The notes under the pieces are model-generated. The model was not told where the DNA came from, ran no database searches, and saw only the letters and a list, made by a program, of their open reading frames with translations. From Undaria pinnatifida (Eukaryota > Sar > Phaeophyceae > Laminariales > Alariaceae): DNA of 64,000 nucleotides. The stretch covers positions 575,501-639,500 of the forward strand of contig JABAKD010000001.1 of assembly GCA_012845835.1 (NCBI GenBank). The letters run 5' to 3'. Made by a program: the position numbers and the translations under genes. Shown piece after piece: positions 49,286 through 60,989 of this stretch (its first letter is position 1; the number at the start of each line of letters is the position of its first letter).

Positions 49286-50311
49286 ATTGGCCAGGAGTTT
49301 TTTTCGTCTCGGCCTCAGTATGGGATGATCGAAACTGGAATTTCTCGGTCGAATCGCTTCGTTCGAGCGCCGTCTTCGAGGGGCGGCTCCAATGCCCCTC
49401 ACCCTGTCTTATCCGTTCCGCACCTCGACGTGAACCAGGATGAGGGCTAAGCGAGACAAGCGAGAAGTGCGCACATTTTCGTGTTTTGAACGGTGCTCTC
49501 CCGTTATTCTTCGGATCTTAGTGTATGGAGAGGGTGATAAAATATAAACCTGGCAATACATTACTTCCGAATTGGCGTAATATTTGTCCTAAAACAAAGA
49601 GTATTTGCTGTAAAAAAAATCCCATGGGATCGCGGTAGGTATCATAGTATTAATAGTGCATTTATTTGTTGAATTTCGGTAGGTTCGTGCGTACATGGAT
49701 AGACGTGGAAAGCGCGCGCGTGACTGAACCGAGGAGGTAGTGATTACGATTACTGTGCCAGAAAATGCCACACAGCAGCATTACGAGTGGCTGCGTCCCC
49801 GACCTCGAGGGTGGTATTTTAAGAGTTCGGGTACATCGACATAGTTTGTACTCGTGCAACTAATATAGGTACGAGGAAGAGCACACACACTGATGCTTTG
49901 TTACACACACACTTTTCGTCTGGCTTATGGCATGGAGAGGGTGTACCAAAACGCAGGGAATACATTTTCGACTTGAAAAACAAGGGGAAAAATCGTTCCT
50001 GTTGTTAGGCTGCGCCACGCGAAGGTCGTCCCAGTAGACGGTATCCACGGAAGAAACCAGTGGCATGCCTTCGCCCCGGTATCGCATCGGCGGGTGATTC
50101 TTTTCCCCGAGAAGACTCTTTGGATAAGTATAGGCGTTGTGGAAGGTGTGCTTTGTTGTTGCTGTGGTGCCTGCCTCCGTTGCTGTTTTGGTCGTATGCC
50201 GGTCAACTGGAAGCGGTCGTGCTGGTGCGTAACTGATAAATATTTTTGTGTTGCTTCCTGCTTGGCGTGGTTTTTGCTGCTGATTGTTGGTTGGTCATCT
50301 CTAGTGAGTTA

Positions 50312-50394
50312 TATAGAGCCGGTCGCCCCGGTGGTATATTAATAGTGGTTACCCTCGAATTGCGCCAAAGCGTCCTTGAGTTCGATTCCCGCCG
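50312..50394 (+). other. tRNA-like sequence (pseudo-tRNA or SINE promoter)
   Basis: GCCGGTCGCCCCGGTGGTAT then AATAGTGGTTACC resembles the start of a tRNA-Asp/Glu gene (A box), and GAGTTCGATTCCCGCC fits a B box and T arm. The acceptor stem does not pair cleanly and the D arm has extra bases. The second copy is at 60990-61084. Confidence 0.35.
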
Positions 50395-50829
50395 TTGTGA
50401 GGTTTGACTCTATTTGCAGAAATGCAAAAGAAGGATCAAGTAACTGTTGAGAACACCTATTAATAGCAGCGTGGGTATAGGCACAGTTCGACGCGAATCG
50501 ACGAGGAAAGAAAATGCTGAATTCTTCTCGCGATAAAAATCAAGGCATGTTCCGTAGTGGGGAGGGGGGAGGGCCGGCTATGTGACCCCGGATCTGAGTT
50601 ATACTACTGGGAGGGAGGGCGAGAGTAGTGCGTGGATAATAAATGCGGGATGGAAACAAAAAGAGTGAAGTGGCTTTACTGCTGCTATAATACGAGATAC
50701 CCAAGCAAGTTGCACCGATCTCGGACCCGATCTGGACTGAATTATGCAATTGGTCCGTGTCCAACTTCTCTAATCACAGGCCAGTATGAGATGATAGCCA
50801 TTGAACTTGCTGAACTTTTTAGTGCGTGG

Positions 50830-52140
50830 TGGTTTCCTCTATCCACCAACCCCATCCGGGCCGATCAGTCGAACACCCGGAGGTTGGGTTACACTGTGCG
50901 GGGCGGTGTCGAGGCAGGGAATCAAATGAAATGTCCGCGTACCGGGGTTGGGGTATACGAATGAAAATTCAGCAGTGCGAGTTGCCCCGTTTTTTCTAGT
51001 TGTCAATACCTTGAAGGATTTCTGAACCGGGGGTTGGACCCTATTCTGTGGTGCTGGCGTTGTAAATGAACCCCAGCTAGCTAGGGATTCCACACCGTGC
51101 GGTGTGGTGTCGACCCAGGAGAAGTCGGTTGTTGTCCTCGATATGTTGGAGTTGATGGGGTATGGGAGAATTTCTTTAACGGGACGAGGATGGAGCCCTA
51201 TCCTCATCGGGTGCGTCGGAACGCCCACCCCCCCATCGGCTGGCCCATATCCTCCCCGGGTTGGCTCTGGCTCTACGAGCTGCACAGTCAATCAACGATA
51301 AGTTAACGTGAATAGATGATTGTCACACCATCATGCGGGGATGTGTCGACCCGCGGGAGAAATCGGTTACCGTCCCCGGCTTGTCAGGATTTCTGAAACA
51401 GGCATGGGACTCTATCCTCCCGTGGTGACGCTGCCCTCATGCCCGAGCCCCAGCCAATCAGCGGTTAGCCAATATGGTTGGAGTTCCACGCCGTGCGGTG
51501 CGATGTCGACACGGGAGGTCGTCGTAATCGCTCCCGTGTTTTTGGGGCTGTAGAGATTCGGGGGATTTATAAATCGGGAATGGGACACTATCTTCCCTGT
51601 GTGACGGAAATGCCCCCCATTGATGGGCCTCTACCCGCCTAGGGCAGCGCTGTGGAGCTCAAACCAGTCAGCGATTAGCCAACGGGATTGGGGTTTCCTC
51701 GCCGTGCGGGGCGGTGTCGGCCCGAGAAAACTCGGTTTTCTTCCCCGGTTGGTCGAATTTTTAGAGATATGGGACGACTTTTGGACCGGGGATGGGACCC
51801 TATCCTCCTGAGGCGGAGCTGGCTCAACATACGAATCCCAGCCAATCAGAGAACGGCCGCAGGGATTGGGATTTCCACACCGTGCGGCGAGTTATCAACC
51901 CGGATGATATCCGTGTTCGTCCGCGCGTTGTCGGAGTTGTAGATGCGTGTGGATGGATTGCGACCCCGGGACGTGACCCTATCGTGCCCGCGTGACGCTT
52001 ATTTTGGGTATGAATCCCGGCCAATGAGCGATCAGACAAAAATGACACAATTTTGTTTTCGTCTAAAACAAACTCGAGCCCGAAATTCTTAGCTGTCAAA
52101 ATCGTAAGCGCGGTAGTCGGGTACTGTATCTACAAGAAGT
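50830..52140 (+). repeat. Tandem array with about 200-250 bp unit
   Basis: Blocks CCAATCAGCGATTAGCCAA, TTCCACACCGTGCGGTG.G.TGTCGACC, GAATTT.TGA.CCGGGGATGGGACCCTATC recur about six times (near 51080, 51310, 51450, 51660, 51850). The array is shared with 61640-62400. Units diverge by 20% or more. Confidence 0.7.
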
Positions 52141-52759
52141 GAGCGATCTACAGCTAACAACAAGCAGCAGCATTGCAGTAACATTCGAGGGTTGAATGAC
52201 GAAGGCAGCGATACCAAAGTGTTTCGCGCCTGGAACACGGACAGCACGTCTCTCCACGGTCAGACAACACATAGGCAGTCGACATGGGAGGCTCGGTTCT
52301 AAATTATACGATTACATCATGCATGGTATGTTTCAGAAGCTGGCTCAGTGCGCGCCTCTCTGTGGCTACGAACAGAACCCGCGGCAGACATGGCCAGTCA
52401 CCTTGCTGGCCCCGGATGCTTGATTGAGTAAAAACATCACAAGAAACGCATTCGACAGGTTTCGTCGCCAGACTAAAGAATCAATTGGCGTGTGCTCGGA
52501 TTTATCCGATCGAAATCTGACGAAGCTCGGAATCGGATTCACTCAAAAAACGGTAGCAAGTAGTCCATTGTTAGTCCATATGCCCTTGGCATTACCTTGC
52601 ATACCGTACGCGTAGACTATGTTTGTGAGTGGTGACTTTTTTACTTTGTCAAAATATTTTGAAATATTGAATCGAACAATTCGAAGTGCTGCCCTGCCCT
52701 ACCCATGCGGAACCCTTGTATATATGAAAATAAGTGGGAGCGTCGTGAGTTTAACAGCA

Positions 52760-53500
52760 CCGCACTCCCGATATGGGGACAAATCACTTGGGATTAGACC
52801 AGGATCATCCTAGGAGTTGGAAATGGGCTTTATTTTTCCCCATCCGCTGATCCGCCGGAGGATATGAAAAACAAGATGAAGCCACAAACGAACGAATTTG
52901 GGTTAAAAGTATTGCTGGCACCTAGGCCTGTGGCGGACCGCCGTCTAAACGTGCTGTAGTATACTTTTTTTAGTAAGGAACGTAAGGTGCCCCTTGCTTG
53001 TGTTTTCGGTTAAAGTGCTTTTTCCACCCATCGACATCAAGCACGCCCAGTGTCCGTGCCGATTCGTCATCCTAGAAAGAAAAAAAAAAGCTCTGTACTC
53101 GTACTCACAAACGAGGCAGACACATACTACATACATACATCGCGAGTGCAAGCTACCACAGACGCATACGGTATACTCAATGATCATCATGCATGTGACG
53201 TCCGGGCCGTTTTCCTGGAGCATGGCGGCGGGGTTCTTGGTATTATCGAAGTCGCTAGTTTGCACCTACTATTAATCGTGAACCTCCGTCCGCTTCATAA
53301 AATTTGGTGTATTATTCACTCCAGAGCGAGCGTAGTGGGCGGCAGGTAGGTGCTGGATATCATATTAGTACTCAAACGGTCCTTATATCTGTTCATGTTG
53401 GTGTGCTTCGTTTATGATGTCGTACCACACCAAGAGAGAACAACGCTACAACTCTGCCGCACAGCACCAGCGGTAGGCAACACCATTATGTAAGATCGCA
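52760..53500. other. No gene recognised; SINE tail remnant at the start
   Basis: 52828-52870 reads GGGCTTTATTTTTCCCCATCC...GATCCGCCGGAGGATATGAAAAAC, the 3' tail of the poly-A SINE-like family. The rest is unassigned. Confidence 0.4.
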
Positions 53501-54010
53501 TATGACACAGACAGCAGACAATATGCGGAGAGCACGAAGCTCCAACCCTGCCGCACAGCAGCAGCCGTATAGGCAACACCATTTATGTGCGCGTGGCGTG
53601 TCCTTGCTATGCTGCGGCGAGTTGCTTGTGTCGGAGCCCGTCATATTTTGTCACCCCACCATACCACACGTTTCTGCTGTGCTGCCGTTCTGGGTGCGCG
53701 TGTCCAGCGATGCTGAAACATAGGGACCTTTGTAATAGTGATAATTCAGATACCAACCCATCCTTAGGCCTATACACTTACGTCCACAGAGGAAGTTTTT
53801 CAATGAGCATTTTTTCTGTTTCTTTGCAAAGATCGCAGATGATGACAAACAGCAGACAACATGCGGAGAGCAAAACGCTACAGGTAGAGGACCATGTCAT
53901 GTGCGCGTGCCGTATCCTCTCTTTACGGCGGCGAGTTGCTTTTGTCATAGCCTGTCACGTGTTGTCCTCTTGCTCCCTCGTTCTCAATACGTGCTCTTGA
54001 CATAATATTC
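53500..54010 (+). repeat. Direct duplication (about 330-bp spacing)
   Basis: ACAGCAGACAATATGCGGAG...GTGCGCGTGGCGTGTCC..GCTGCGGCGAGTTGCTT at 53510-53640 recurs as ACAGCAGACAACATGCGGAG...GTGCGCGTGCCGTATCC..ACGGCGGCGAGTTGCTT at 53850-53970. Confidence 0.6.
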
Positions 54011-55160
54011 TGCAGTAAGTGGCACCCCACGCTACACGTGTCCCTTCTCGCTTCCTTGCGGCCCCTAAGCTAGCAGCTGGAGTTCGAAGTGTAACGCTCT
54101 TCTCGAAATCCTACATATATATCGTACTCGTACGGTGTAAAAGTTTCGTGTGTAGTCAAGAAGTAAGTGGTGTTGTGTGGATTTTCTCAACGACAGATCG
54201 GTCGTGGGCACGTCTATACAGAAAGCAGTATCGAGTACCCCAAAAGAGCAAAAAGTACTGCTATCGAGTACACCCAAGAAAAAGTGCAAGTGGTACTGCG
54301 GGTAAAATGCGAATTCATCATTCTTGCGGGCGAGCTTTTTTTGTATGCACCAAGTATGTACAAACAAAGAATAACGCGTCCTTGCGCCATTCCCCTAGAC
54401 ACTCCCCGGAGGGGAACCTTGTATATAAATATACATATTATATCTATAGAAAAAAAATACACTATATATAGCTGTGAGCTCGAATATTTTGTCGAAACTC
54501 ATCTTTGCAAGCTGTGCGTGATACTCCGATCGCGCATATTACGGGTTGTGTGTCCTCATTAAGGTTATAGGTCGGCGAAATGTATATGTGCATGATATCG
54601 TAACATCAAGCTGCGTTTTTTTGGCGCTGTATACTGCTGCTGCTGACTGCTTTCTGGTTTATTGAGAGTCTTTGCTTCTCCTGCGTCTTTGCAGTGCGGT
54701 ATATAGACTTTCACCCACGAGCAGCAGGGGTAAGTACGGCCAAAAGTTCGCAGTTTGTAGTTTAATCATGCATACCTGGTATATCGTATGCGGTTGTTGT
54801 TGAGACGTCGTTGTACGCACCAACGCCAAACAACATTATTATCCATCCGGCACACGCCACCCATTTTCTCAAAAACATTCTAACGACGTCAGCTGTGAGT
54901 TCGACGAATTCAGGGTCGATTCTCCTCTTTCCAAGCTGCGCATTATATCGATCGCACGTCTTCAGTGAGTTTCAAAAATTAAAACCTAATATAAGATGAT
55001 CTTGTATTATTTTACCTATCATGTATAACCAACTAACATACAAATAATTATGGGGAGACTTCGATTTGTCAGTCGTACTGATTTATCAGCCTTGATGTAA
55101 AAGGAAGAACAAAGGAAAAACAGACAGCAGACGGGTATGATTGTTGTTGGTGTTGTCTTG
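54011..55160. other. No gene recognised; dispersed repeat pieces
   Basis: 54480-54565 is a reverse copy of the GCTTGCAAAGATGAG repeat with its ATTAAGG.TATAGGTCGG extension. 54773-54781 is TACCTGGTA. Other sequence is unassigned. Confidence 0.4.
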
Positions 55161-55167
55161 CCTGTAA

Positions 55168-55322
55168 AAAAGGGACCCGAAGGGTGCGCCAGCTAGCGTT
55201 GGGCTGCGAAAGCAACTGAGTTAAATCGACACACGACGCGTATGAAAATACGTGGAAGTGTGGTGAGCTAAAGCTTTATTTTTCCCCATTCGCCGGAGGA
55301 TAAAAAAAAGAAAAAGAAAAAA
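55168..55322 (+). mobile_element. Poly-A SINE-like element, 5'-truncated
   Basis: GGGACCCGAAGGGTGCGCC to CGCCGGAGGATAAAAAAAAG, nearly identical to the 3' 150 bp of the copies at 42678 and 59955. The A-rich end continues to about 55322. A target duplication is not clear because both flanks are A-rich. Confidence 0.85.
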
Positions 55323-55439
55323 AAGAAGCGTCCTTCGTACAGCTAGCTGCCTTGAAGCTGCCTTCATACGATGGATATACCACCGGCACCATCGCCTAGA
55401 CCTAGCACGAATATATAGTAAAGTTCCTCCCAGGTATAC

Positions 55440-56240
55440 ATTCATGCGACCGAAAGGGGCTTGAATTCCCCCCCCTCCCCCCCCCCCCCCCCCTCGTGTT
55501 GTTCTCTCCCACCGCCCCACCTAAAATCGAAATCTGCCAGAGTAATGAAATGAACACTACCAGACAGTTGATATCACCTCATTACCCTTCTAGGAGCCAT
55601 CCTTGCCGCAGCTCCAACTCATATCCCCCCCCCCCTCCCCCTCCTTCCCCACCACCCGCACCATCGCCTAGACCTAGCACCTCGTATATAGCAAGCTCCT
55701 ATTAATAACAGTTATACATTAACGCGACCTAAAGCTGTTGGAACCCCCCCCCCCCCCCCCCCCCCGCTTCGAACACTCCGCCCTCTCCTCATCGGTTGTA
55801 CGACTTACAGGATACACATGATAAACTGATGCATTCCTTCCACAACCGTCAGATTTGTCCCCTCCAAGGATTTATAGTTTCCGCGCACATTTTGAGTTGC
55901 CCCCCCCCCCCCCCCCCGTCCCCGCGTTCCCTCATGTTCAAACCCCGGCCCCCACGCTCTTTAAAATCTCCGCCCTCCCCTCACCGGTTACACGATTTAC
56001 AGGATATACATGATAAACTGATGCATTTCCTTCCACAGCTGCTGTCAGATTCTGCCCCCTTCAAAAACGGGTTTTAAAGTTTCCGCGCACAGATTGATTA
56101 ACGTCACCCTGTTGACCCTGGTACAAGCTACACTGTGGTTCCAAGGGGAGTCGCCGACCTATATCCTTAATGAGGACACACACCCAGTAATACGCGCGAT
56201 CGGAGTACCACACAGAGCTTGCAACACCGCAAAGTTGTGT
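55440..56240 (+). repeat. Poly-C-rich repeat units (TTACAGGATA.ACATGATAAACTG family)
   Basis: Units built from a long C run (up to 22), CTCCGCCCTC.CCTCACCGG, CGACTTACAGGATACACATG and CATTCCTTCCACA..GTCAGAT occur at about 55745-55915 and 55920-56100. They continue into CACCCTGTTGACCCTG and GACCTATATCCTTAATGAGG. Confidence 0.7.
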
Positions 56241-56269
56241 TCTGTAGAATACGTACAAACTGTACCCAG

Positions 56270-56600
56270 GGTATTTATCCCGGGTATTACCCTACAAAGA
56301 GCTTCTGTAAGTTCGGTAGGGCATTCATACCCGTACCCGGAACTTCTGGAAGTTCAGTACGCCCGTGGCCACAATACCCGGGATACGGATACAGCAGCAT
56401 TGTTTTGTACCCGCTCGGAACTTCTGTGAGTAATGTACGCCTGTGCCACAGTACCCGGAACTTGTGGAAGTTCTGTAAGACATCCGTGCACGTGCCCGTA
56501 ACTTCTGGAAGTTCTGTATGATCCTACATATCCTTACCCGGAAATTCTGTGACTCCTGTAAGACTGGCACAATACCCGGGGTACGGGTATACCTTCGTTA
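56270..56600 (+). repeat. Tandem repeat of about 65 bp (ACCCGGAACTTCTGGAAGTTC)
   Basis: About five degenerate units contain CCCGGAACTTCTGGAAGTTC or close variants, near 56337, 56407, 56450, 56500 and 56540. The core is nearly palindromic. Confidence 0.7.
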
Positions 56601-57300
56601 CAATACCCACGTAGCTCTGTTTTCATTCAAGTCTAATACGAAAAGTGTAGTATGCATTAATTAGGATGATATGTCATGTTTTATCAGTCACACAAATCGA
56701 GCACCGAACACAGCGGCAGTACGTATCATACAAAACGAGCACCTGTTGATATTTTTTTCGTTTCTAAGGGTACATATTAACGTATTAACGAAAGACACTT
56801 TTGAATCGAAATACTTATTTTTATGAATCGAATTGAACTCAATTCGATTTGGCTGAAACATACGATTTTTTTCCTCCTGTCCGGAAACCACGTATAGCGT
56901 ATTGTCAACTTGAATGTATTTTCTTTTCCGATCGGAATAATGAAGATCTCGCTATCAAGGTTTGAACTATTCTCTGTGCTTTCGTGCTACGCTTCTTCTT
57001 TGTCGTGCGTGGCGCCTGGCTTATCGAGCTAGTGGAAAAATTAGGCTTGCGACCGTCATTATTTTGTTTGAGGAGCGATAGCCGGGGTACACCATGGTAT
57101 GATCTGTGTTACAGAACAACTGTTGTAACAGTAGTAGTAGACGTGAGCGAAGCTGTTGCCCCGGTTGGCACCCGTTGAGGTTCACGATTTATCGCCCATA
57201 CATATTATGCGCGATCGGAGTATCACACACAGCTTGCAAAGATGAGTTTCGACGAAATCTTCGATCTCACAGCTGGAGTGTATTTTAATTTTTACAATAT
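56600..57300. other. No gene recognised
   Basis: AT-rich, short frames only. 57210-57285 belongs to the GCTTGCAAAGATGAG dispersed repeat. Confidence 0.35.
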
Positions 57301-57319
57301 TATATCGCACCATCATCAC

Positions 57320-58030
57320 CTAGACCTAGCACCACACGTATAATAGCAAACCCCTACATCTATGCGACCTAAAGCCTTTCCCCCCTCCCCCCACCCCCAA
57401 CCTTTCCCCCCCCCCTCCCCCACCCCCCACCTCCCCAACCCCCCCACCCCACCCCCACCCCCTCGAACACTCCGCCCTCTACTCACTGGTCGTACGACTT
57501 ACAGGATATACATGATGAACTGGTGCATTCTTTCCAAAACCGTCACGTTTATCCCCTTATAAAGAATGTATAGTTTCCACCACGCAAAGATTGAGCTGCC
57601 CCCCCCCCCCCCCCCCCCTCCCCCCCACCATGATAAACTGGTGCATTCTTTCCAAAACCGTCGGATTTATCCCCTTGAACGATTTATAGTTTCCACGCAC
57701 AAATTGAGCTGCCCCCCCCCCCCCCCCCTCCCCCTCCCCCCCACCTCCGCCCCTTTTGATCAAAACCAGCCCCCCACGTCCTCAAAACTCCGCCCTCCCC
57801 TCACCGGTTATTCGACTTACAGGATTCACTTGATAAACGGATGCATTTCCTTCCACAGCTGTCAGATTTTGTCCCCCTCAGAAACGTCTTTTATAGTTTC
57901 CGCGCACAGACTGCCTAACATCACCCTGTTGACCCTGATAGCTACACTGTTGTACTTGCAAGTGGAGTCGCCGACCTATATCCTTAATGAGAACACACAA
58001 CGCGTAATTCGTGCCATCGGAGTATAACAC
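57320..58030 (+). repeat. Poly-C-rich repeat units, second cluster
   Basis: The same units as at 55440-56240: C runs at about 57600-57618 and 57713-57728, TTACAGGATATACATGATGA and ATGATAAACTGGTGCATTC, followed by CACCCTGTTGACCCTGATAG and GACCTATATCCTTAATGAGA. The order matches the first cluster. Confidence 0.7.
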
Positions 58031-58197
58031 ACAAACAGTATAATATATTTTCAATTTACATGTATTATAAAAACTGAAAATACGCTCCGGCTGTGAGATC
58101 GAAGATTTCGTCGAAACTCATCTTTGAAAGCCGTGTGTGATACTCCGATCGCGCGTATTACGAGTGGTGTGTCCTAATTAAGGATATAGGTCGGCTG
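57967..58197. repeat. Inverted repeat, arms of about 65-70 bp
   Basis: GCCGACCTATATCCTTAATG...GGAGTATAACACACA (57967-58035) pairs with TGTGTGATACTCCGATCGCG...AATTAAGGATATAGGTCGGC (58133-58197). A third, direct copy of the right arm's inner part follows at 58260-58295. Confidence 0.65.
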
Positions 58198-58614
58198 TAT
58201 TATAAAAAATGAACATACACTCCATCCAGCTGTGAGATCGAATATTTTGTCGAAACTCATCTTTGCAAGCTAGCTGTGTGTGATACTCCGATCTATGTAC
58301 GAATGATCATTCTCATTTTTTTAATTCGGCCAGGAGTTTTTTTCGTCTCGGCCTCAGTAGTATGGGATGCTCGGAACTGCAATTTTTCTTGGTTAAGCCG
58401 CCTCGTTTGACCGCCGTCTTCGGGGGGCGGCTCCAACGCCGCTCGACCTGCCTTATCCGTTCGGCACCTCGAGGTGAACGCGAATGGCTGCTGAGCGAGA
58501 TAAGCGAGAAGCGCGCACAAATTTGCAAATTTGTATTTTGAACGGTACTCTCCAGTTATTCTTCGGAACTTTATGTACATGTGTATGGAGGGGTTGATAA
58601 CATGAAACAATTTG

Positions 58615-58708
58615 GCACGACATTATTTCCAAATTGGCGTCATAGTTTTGTCCCAAAAAAAGCACGACATTATTTCCAAATTGGCGTCATAGTTTTGTCC
58701 CAAAACAA
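58615..58708 (+). repeat. 47-bp tandem duplication
   Basis: GCACGACATTATTTCCAAAT...TTTTGTCCCAAAA occurs twice with a 47-bp period and almost no difference. Copy 1 of the segmental duplication has a single unit near 49560, so this duplication is younger. Confidence 0.85.
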
Positions 58709-58842
58709 ATAATATATTTTATACTCCATAGTATTTTTTAGGGTGGAACTTTTACATGATATCTATTAGATCACTACTACCGCTGTTGTCTTGATGCTAG
58801 ATGTATACCAAAACCCGCCACTATATATATGTGAAACATAAA

Positions 58843-58846
58843 ATAA

Positions 58847-58929
<83 letters not shown>

Positions 58930-58930
58930 T
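58843..58930 (+). repeat. (AAT)n microsatellite
   Basis: About 28 AAT units. The poly-Leu frame on the - strand is an artefact. Confidence 0.95.
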
Positions 58931-58974
58931 AAAACCACCCCCAGGTAAAGAAAACTTACTCACGCACTCAACCC

Positions 58975-59050
58975 CTTTACAACTGGAAACCCGTTTTGGG
59001 GACAAAATTACTTGGATTTAGTGTAGGGAGGGGTTCGGGGGCTCTAAAGG
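58975..59050 (+). repeat. Dispersed repeat (ACAACTGGAAACCCGTTTTGG family)
   Basis: TTTACAACTGGAAACCCG...GGGGACAAAATTACTTGGAT matches 8070-8160 and the reverse copies near 28960-29035 and 1690-1765. Confidence 0.55.
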
Positions 59051-59954
59051 TACCACCAACCCTGACCAAGCCATCCATCCGTAAACCATCCACCATACAT
59101 ATGGTGGACCAATATAGTGGAAACTACAGAAATAAATCTTATAAAATAGACATGATAGATTACTTCAAAATTCCCCACCTAACGTAAAAATACTAACACC
59201 AATCATTGTACTGGAGAAAAACGTTTGTATATAATAGAAAAGGGCCCCTCCCACTAGAAAAAAATACCCCTTTAGCATAGTACAAGTACCAGCAAGCAGC
59301 TTCAAACTATGAGTACTGACTCGAAATTCGTCGAACTCACACCTGACGTCTTGGTTTTTATTTTTCACCAAATAAATGTTAGAGCGACAGCGTATAAATT
59401 CGGAACCGTGAGTTCGTGTCCCACAGAATTTTTTTCTTTTTTCTTCTTTTTTTTTGGGGGGGGGGAGTAGCTGACTTTAATTATTATCGAATGCTGTATT
59501 AAGAGTAACATATATGATGACTAATAACATTCTGTATTCGTACTCTTCCCGATATTAAAGCCGGGGGGAGAAAAAACAAAACAAACCACCTACCATACAT
59601 ACGATAGAAGAGCAGTACAGTGGAAACTACGGTAACAAATATATAAAATAGATGTGATCGTTTGATCTAGCTCAACATTCCGCATCTAAAGTATAAATAC
59701 CAACACTTGACTCACCATTATGGTGGACAAAAAATAGGACCCCTCCCAATAAAAACTCACCCATATCGTAGCATATTACAAGTACCAACAACGCAGCTTG
59801 CAAATATGAGTTTTGACCTAAAATTGGTCGAACTCACGGCTGACGTCCTTGAAATATTTTCAATAAAATAATATTTACTGTAAAAACAATCCCCACGATA
59901 CCGCGGTAGGGGTATGATATCATAGTATACCGTAGTAGTAGCGCATTTCATTGT

Positions 59955-60375
59955 GAGGACCAACGCCCGAATGGGTAGGGTGGACCGTAACTGGACCAAG
60001 TCCGGCGGAAGGCCATCTCCCATGGCCAGGGGTTTTGTTAGTGGGTGAGCTTGCGCAAGTCCCACACTACCCGGAAAGATGACATTCCGGGTGGCTATCT
60101 CCACCGAACCTGACCCTCAGGGGACAGGCCGGGTCGACATACACACGCACCCGTATACAACGACAGCTTGCGCTGCCGGGGTTGTAACGAAGACCACTGA
60201 TAGGGACAGCTTACGCTATACCTACTTTGGGACCCGAAGGGTGCGCCAGCTAGCGTTGGGCTGCGAAAGCAGCTGAGTTAAATCGACACACGACGCGTAT
60301 GAAGATACGTGGAAGTGTGGTGAGCTAAAGCTTTATTTTTCCCCATCCGCCGGAGGATGAAAAAAAAAAGAAAAA
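59955..60375 (+). mobile_element. Poly-A SINE-like element, longest copy (421 bp) with 12-bp target-site duplication
   Basis: It starts GAGGACCAACGCCCGAATGG and ends CGCCGGAGGATGAAAAAAAA followed by an A-rich tail. GCATTTCATTGT flanks it exactly (59943-59954 and 60376-60387). Copies at 42678-42884, 44955-45100, 55168-55322 and 47384-47720 align to it. No open frame of note and no clean pol III A/B boxes were seen. The variable 5' truncation, poly-A tail and long target duplications indicate LINE-type retrotransposition. Confidence 0.9.
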
Positions 60376-60989
60376 GCATTTCATTGTTGATTTTCGGTAG
60401 GTACGTACGTACATCGATAGACATGGCAAGCGCACGCATGACTGAACCGAGGAGGTCGTGATTACGATTACGGCGCCAGAAAACGCCACACAGCAGCATT
60501 ACGAGTGGCTGCGTCCCCGGCCTCGAGGGTACATACACACTGATGCGCTCTATTACACACCACCCGCTTTTTGCCTAACTTATAGCAATAAGGAGGGTGT
60601 ACAACAAAAAAGGGAAACACTTTACGACATAAAAAACAAGAGGAAAAATCGTTCCTGTTAAGCTGCGCCAGGCGAAGGTCGTTTAGTAAGTAGTATACCT
60701 GGTAGACGTCATGTGCGGAAGAAACCAGTGGTATGCAATCGTCCCGGTATCGCATTGTTTGGTGGTTCTTTTCTCCGAGAATACTCTATGGAGAAGTATA
60801 GACAATGTAGGAGGCGTGCTTTATTGTTGCTGTTGCTGTAGTGCCTCTGCCTCAGTTGCTGTTTTGGTCGTTTGCCGCGGTCAACTAGAAAAAGAGCGGT
60901 CGTGTCGGTATGCAACTGACAATTAGTTTTGTGTTGCTTCCTACTTGACGTGCTTCTTGCTGCGGATTGCTGATTGATCATCTCTAGTT

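Larger units (their letters stand above)
49290..52760 (+). repeat. Segmental duplication, copy 1
   Basis: Blocks in direct order match copy 2 at 58320-63000: 49298-49620 with 58332-58715, 49590-49830 with 59865-59954 and 60376-60535, 49840-50480 with 60530-61180, 51090-52130 with 61680-62400, and 52150-52750 with 62410-63000. Divergence is substantial but collinear. No gene lies in it. Confidence 0.75.

Noticed and set aside
56337-56510. Heat-shock elements (GAACTTCTGGAAGTTC)
   Set aside because: The GAA/TTC spacing is not the standard two-base spacing, the motif is part of a tandem repeat, and no gene is nearby.
58766-59005. Poly-Leu signal-peptide-like frame
   Set aside because: Translation of the (AAT)n microsatellite.
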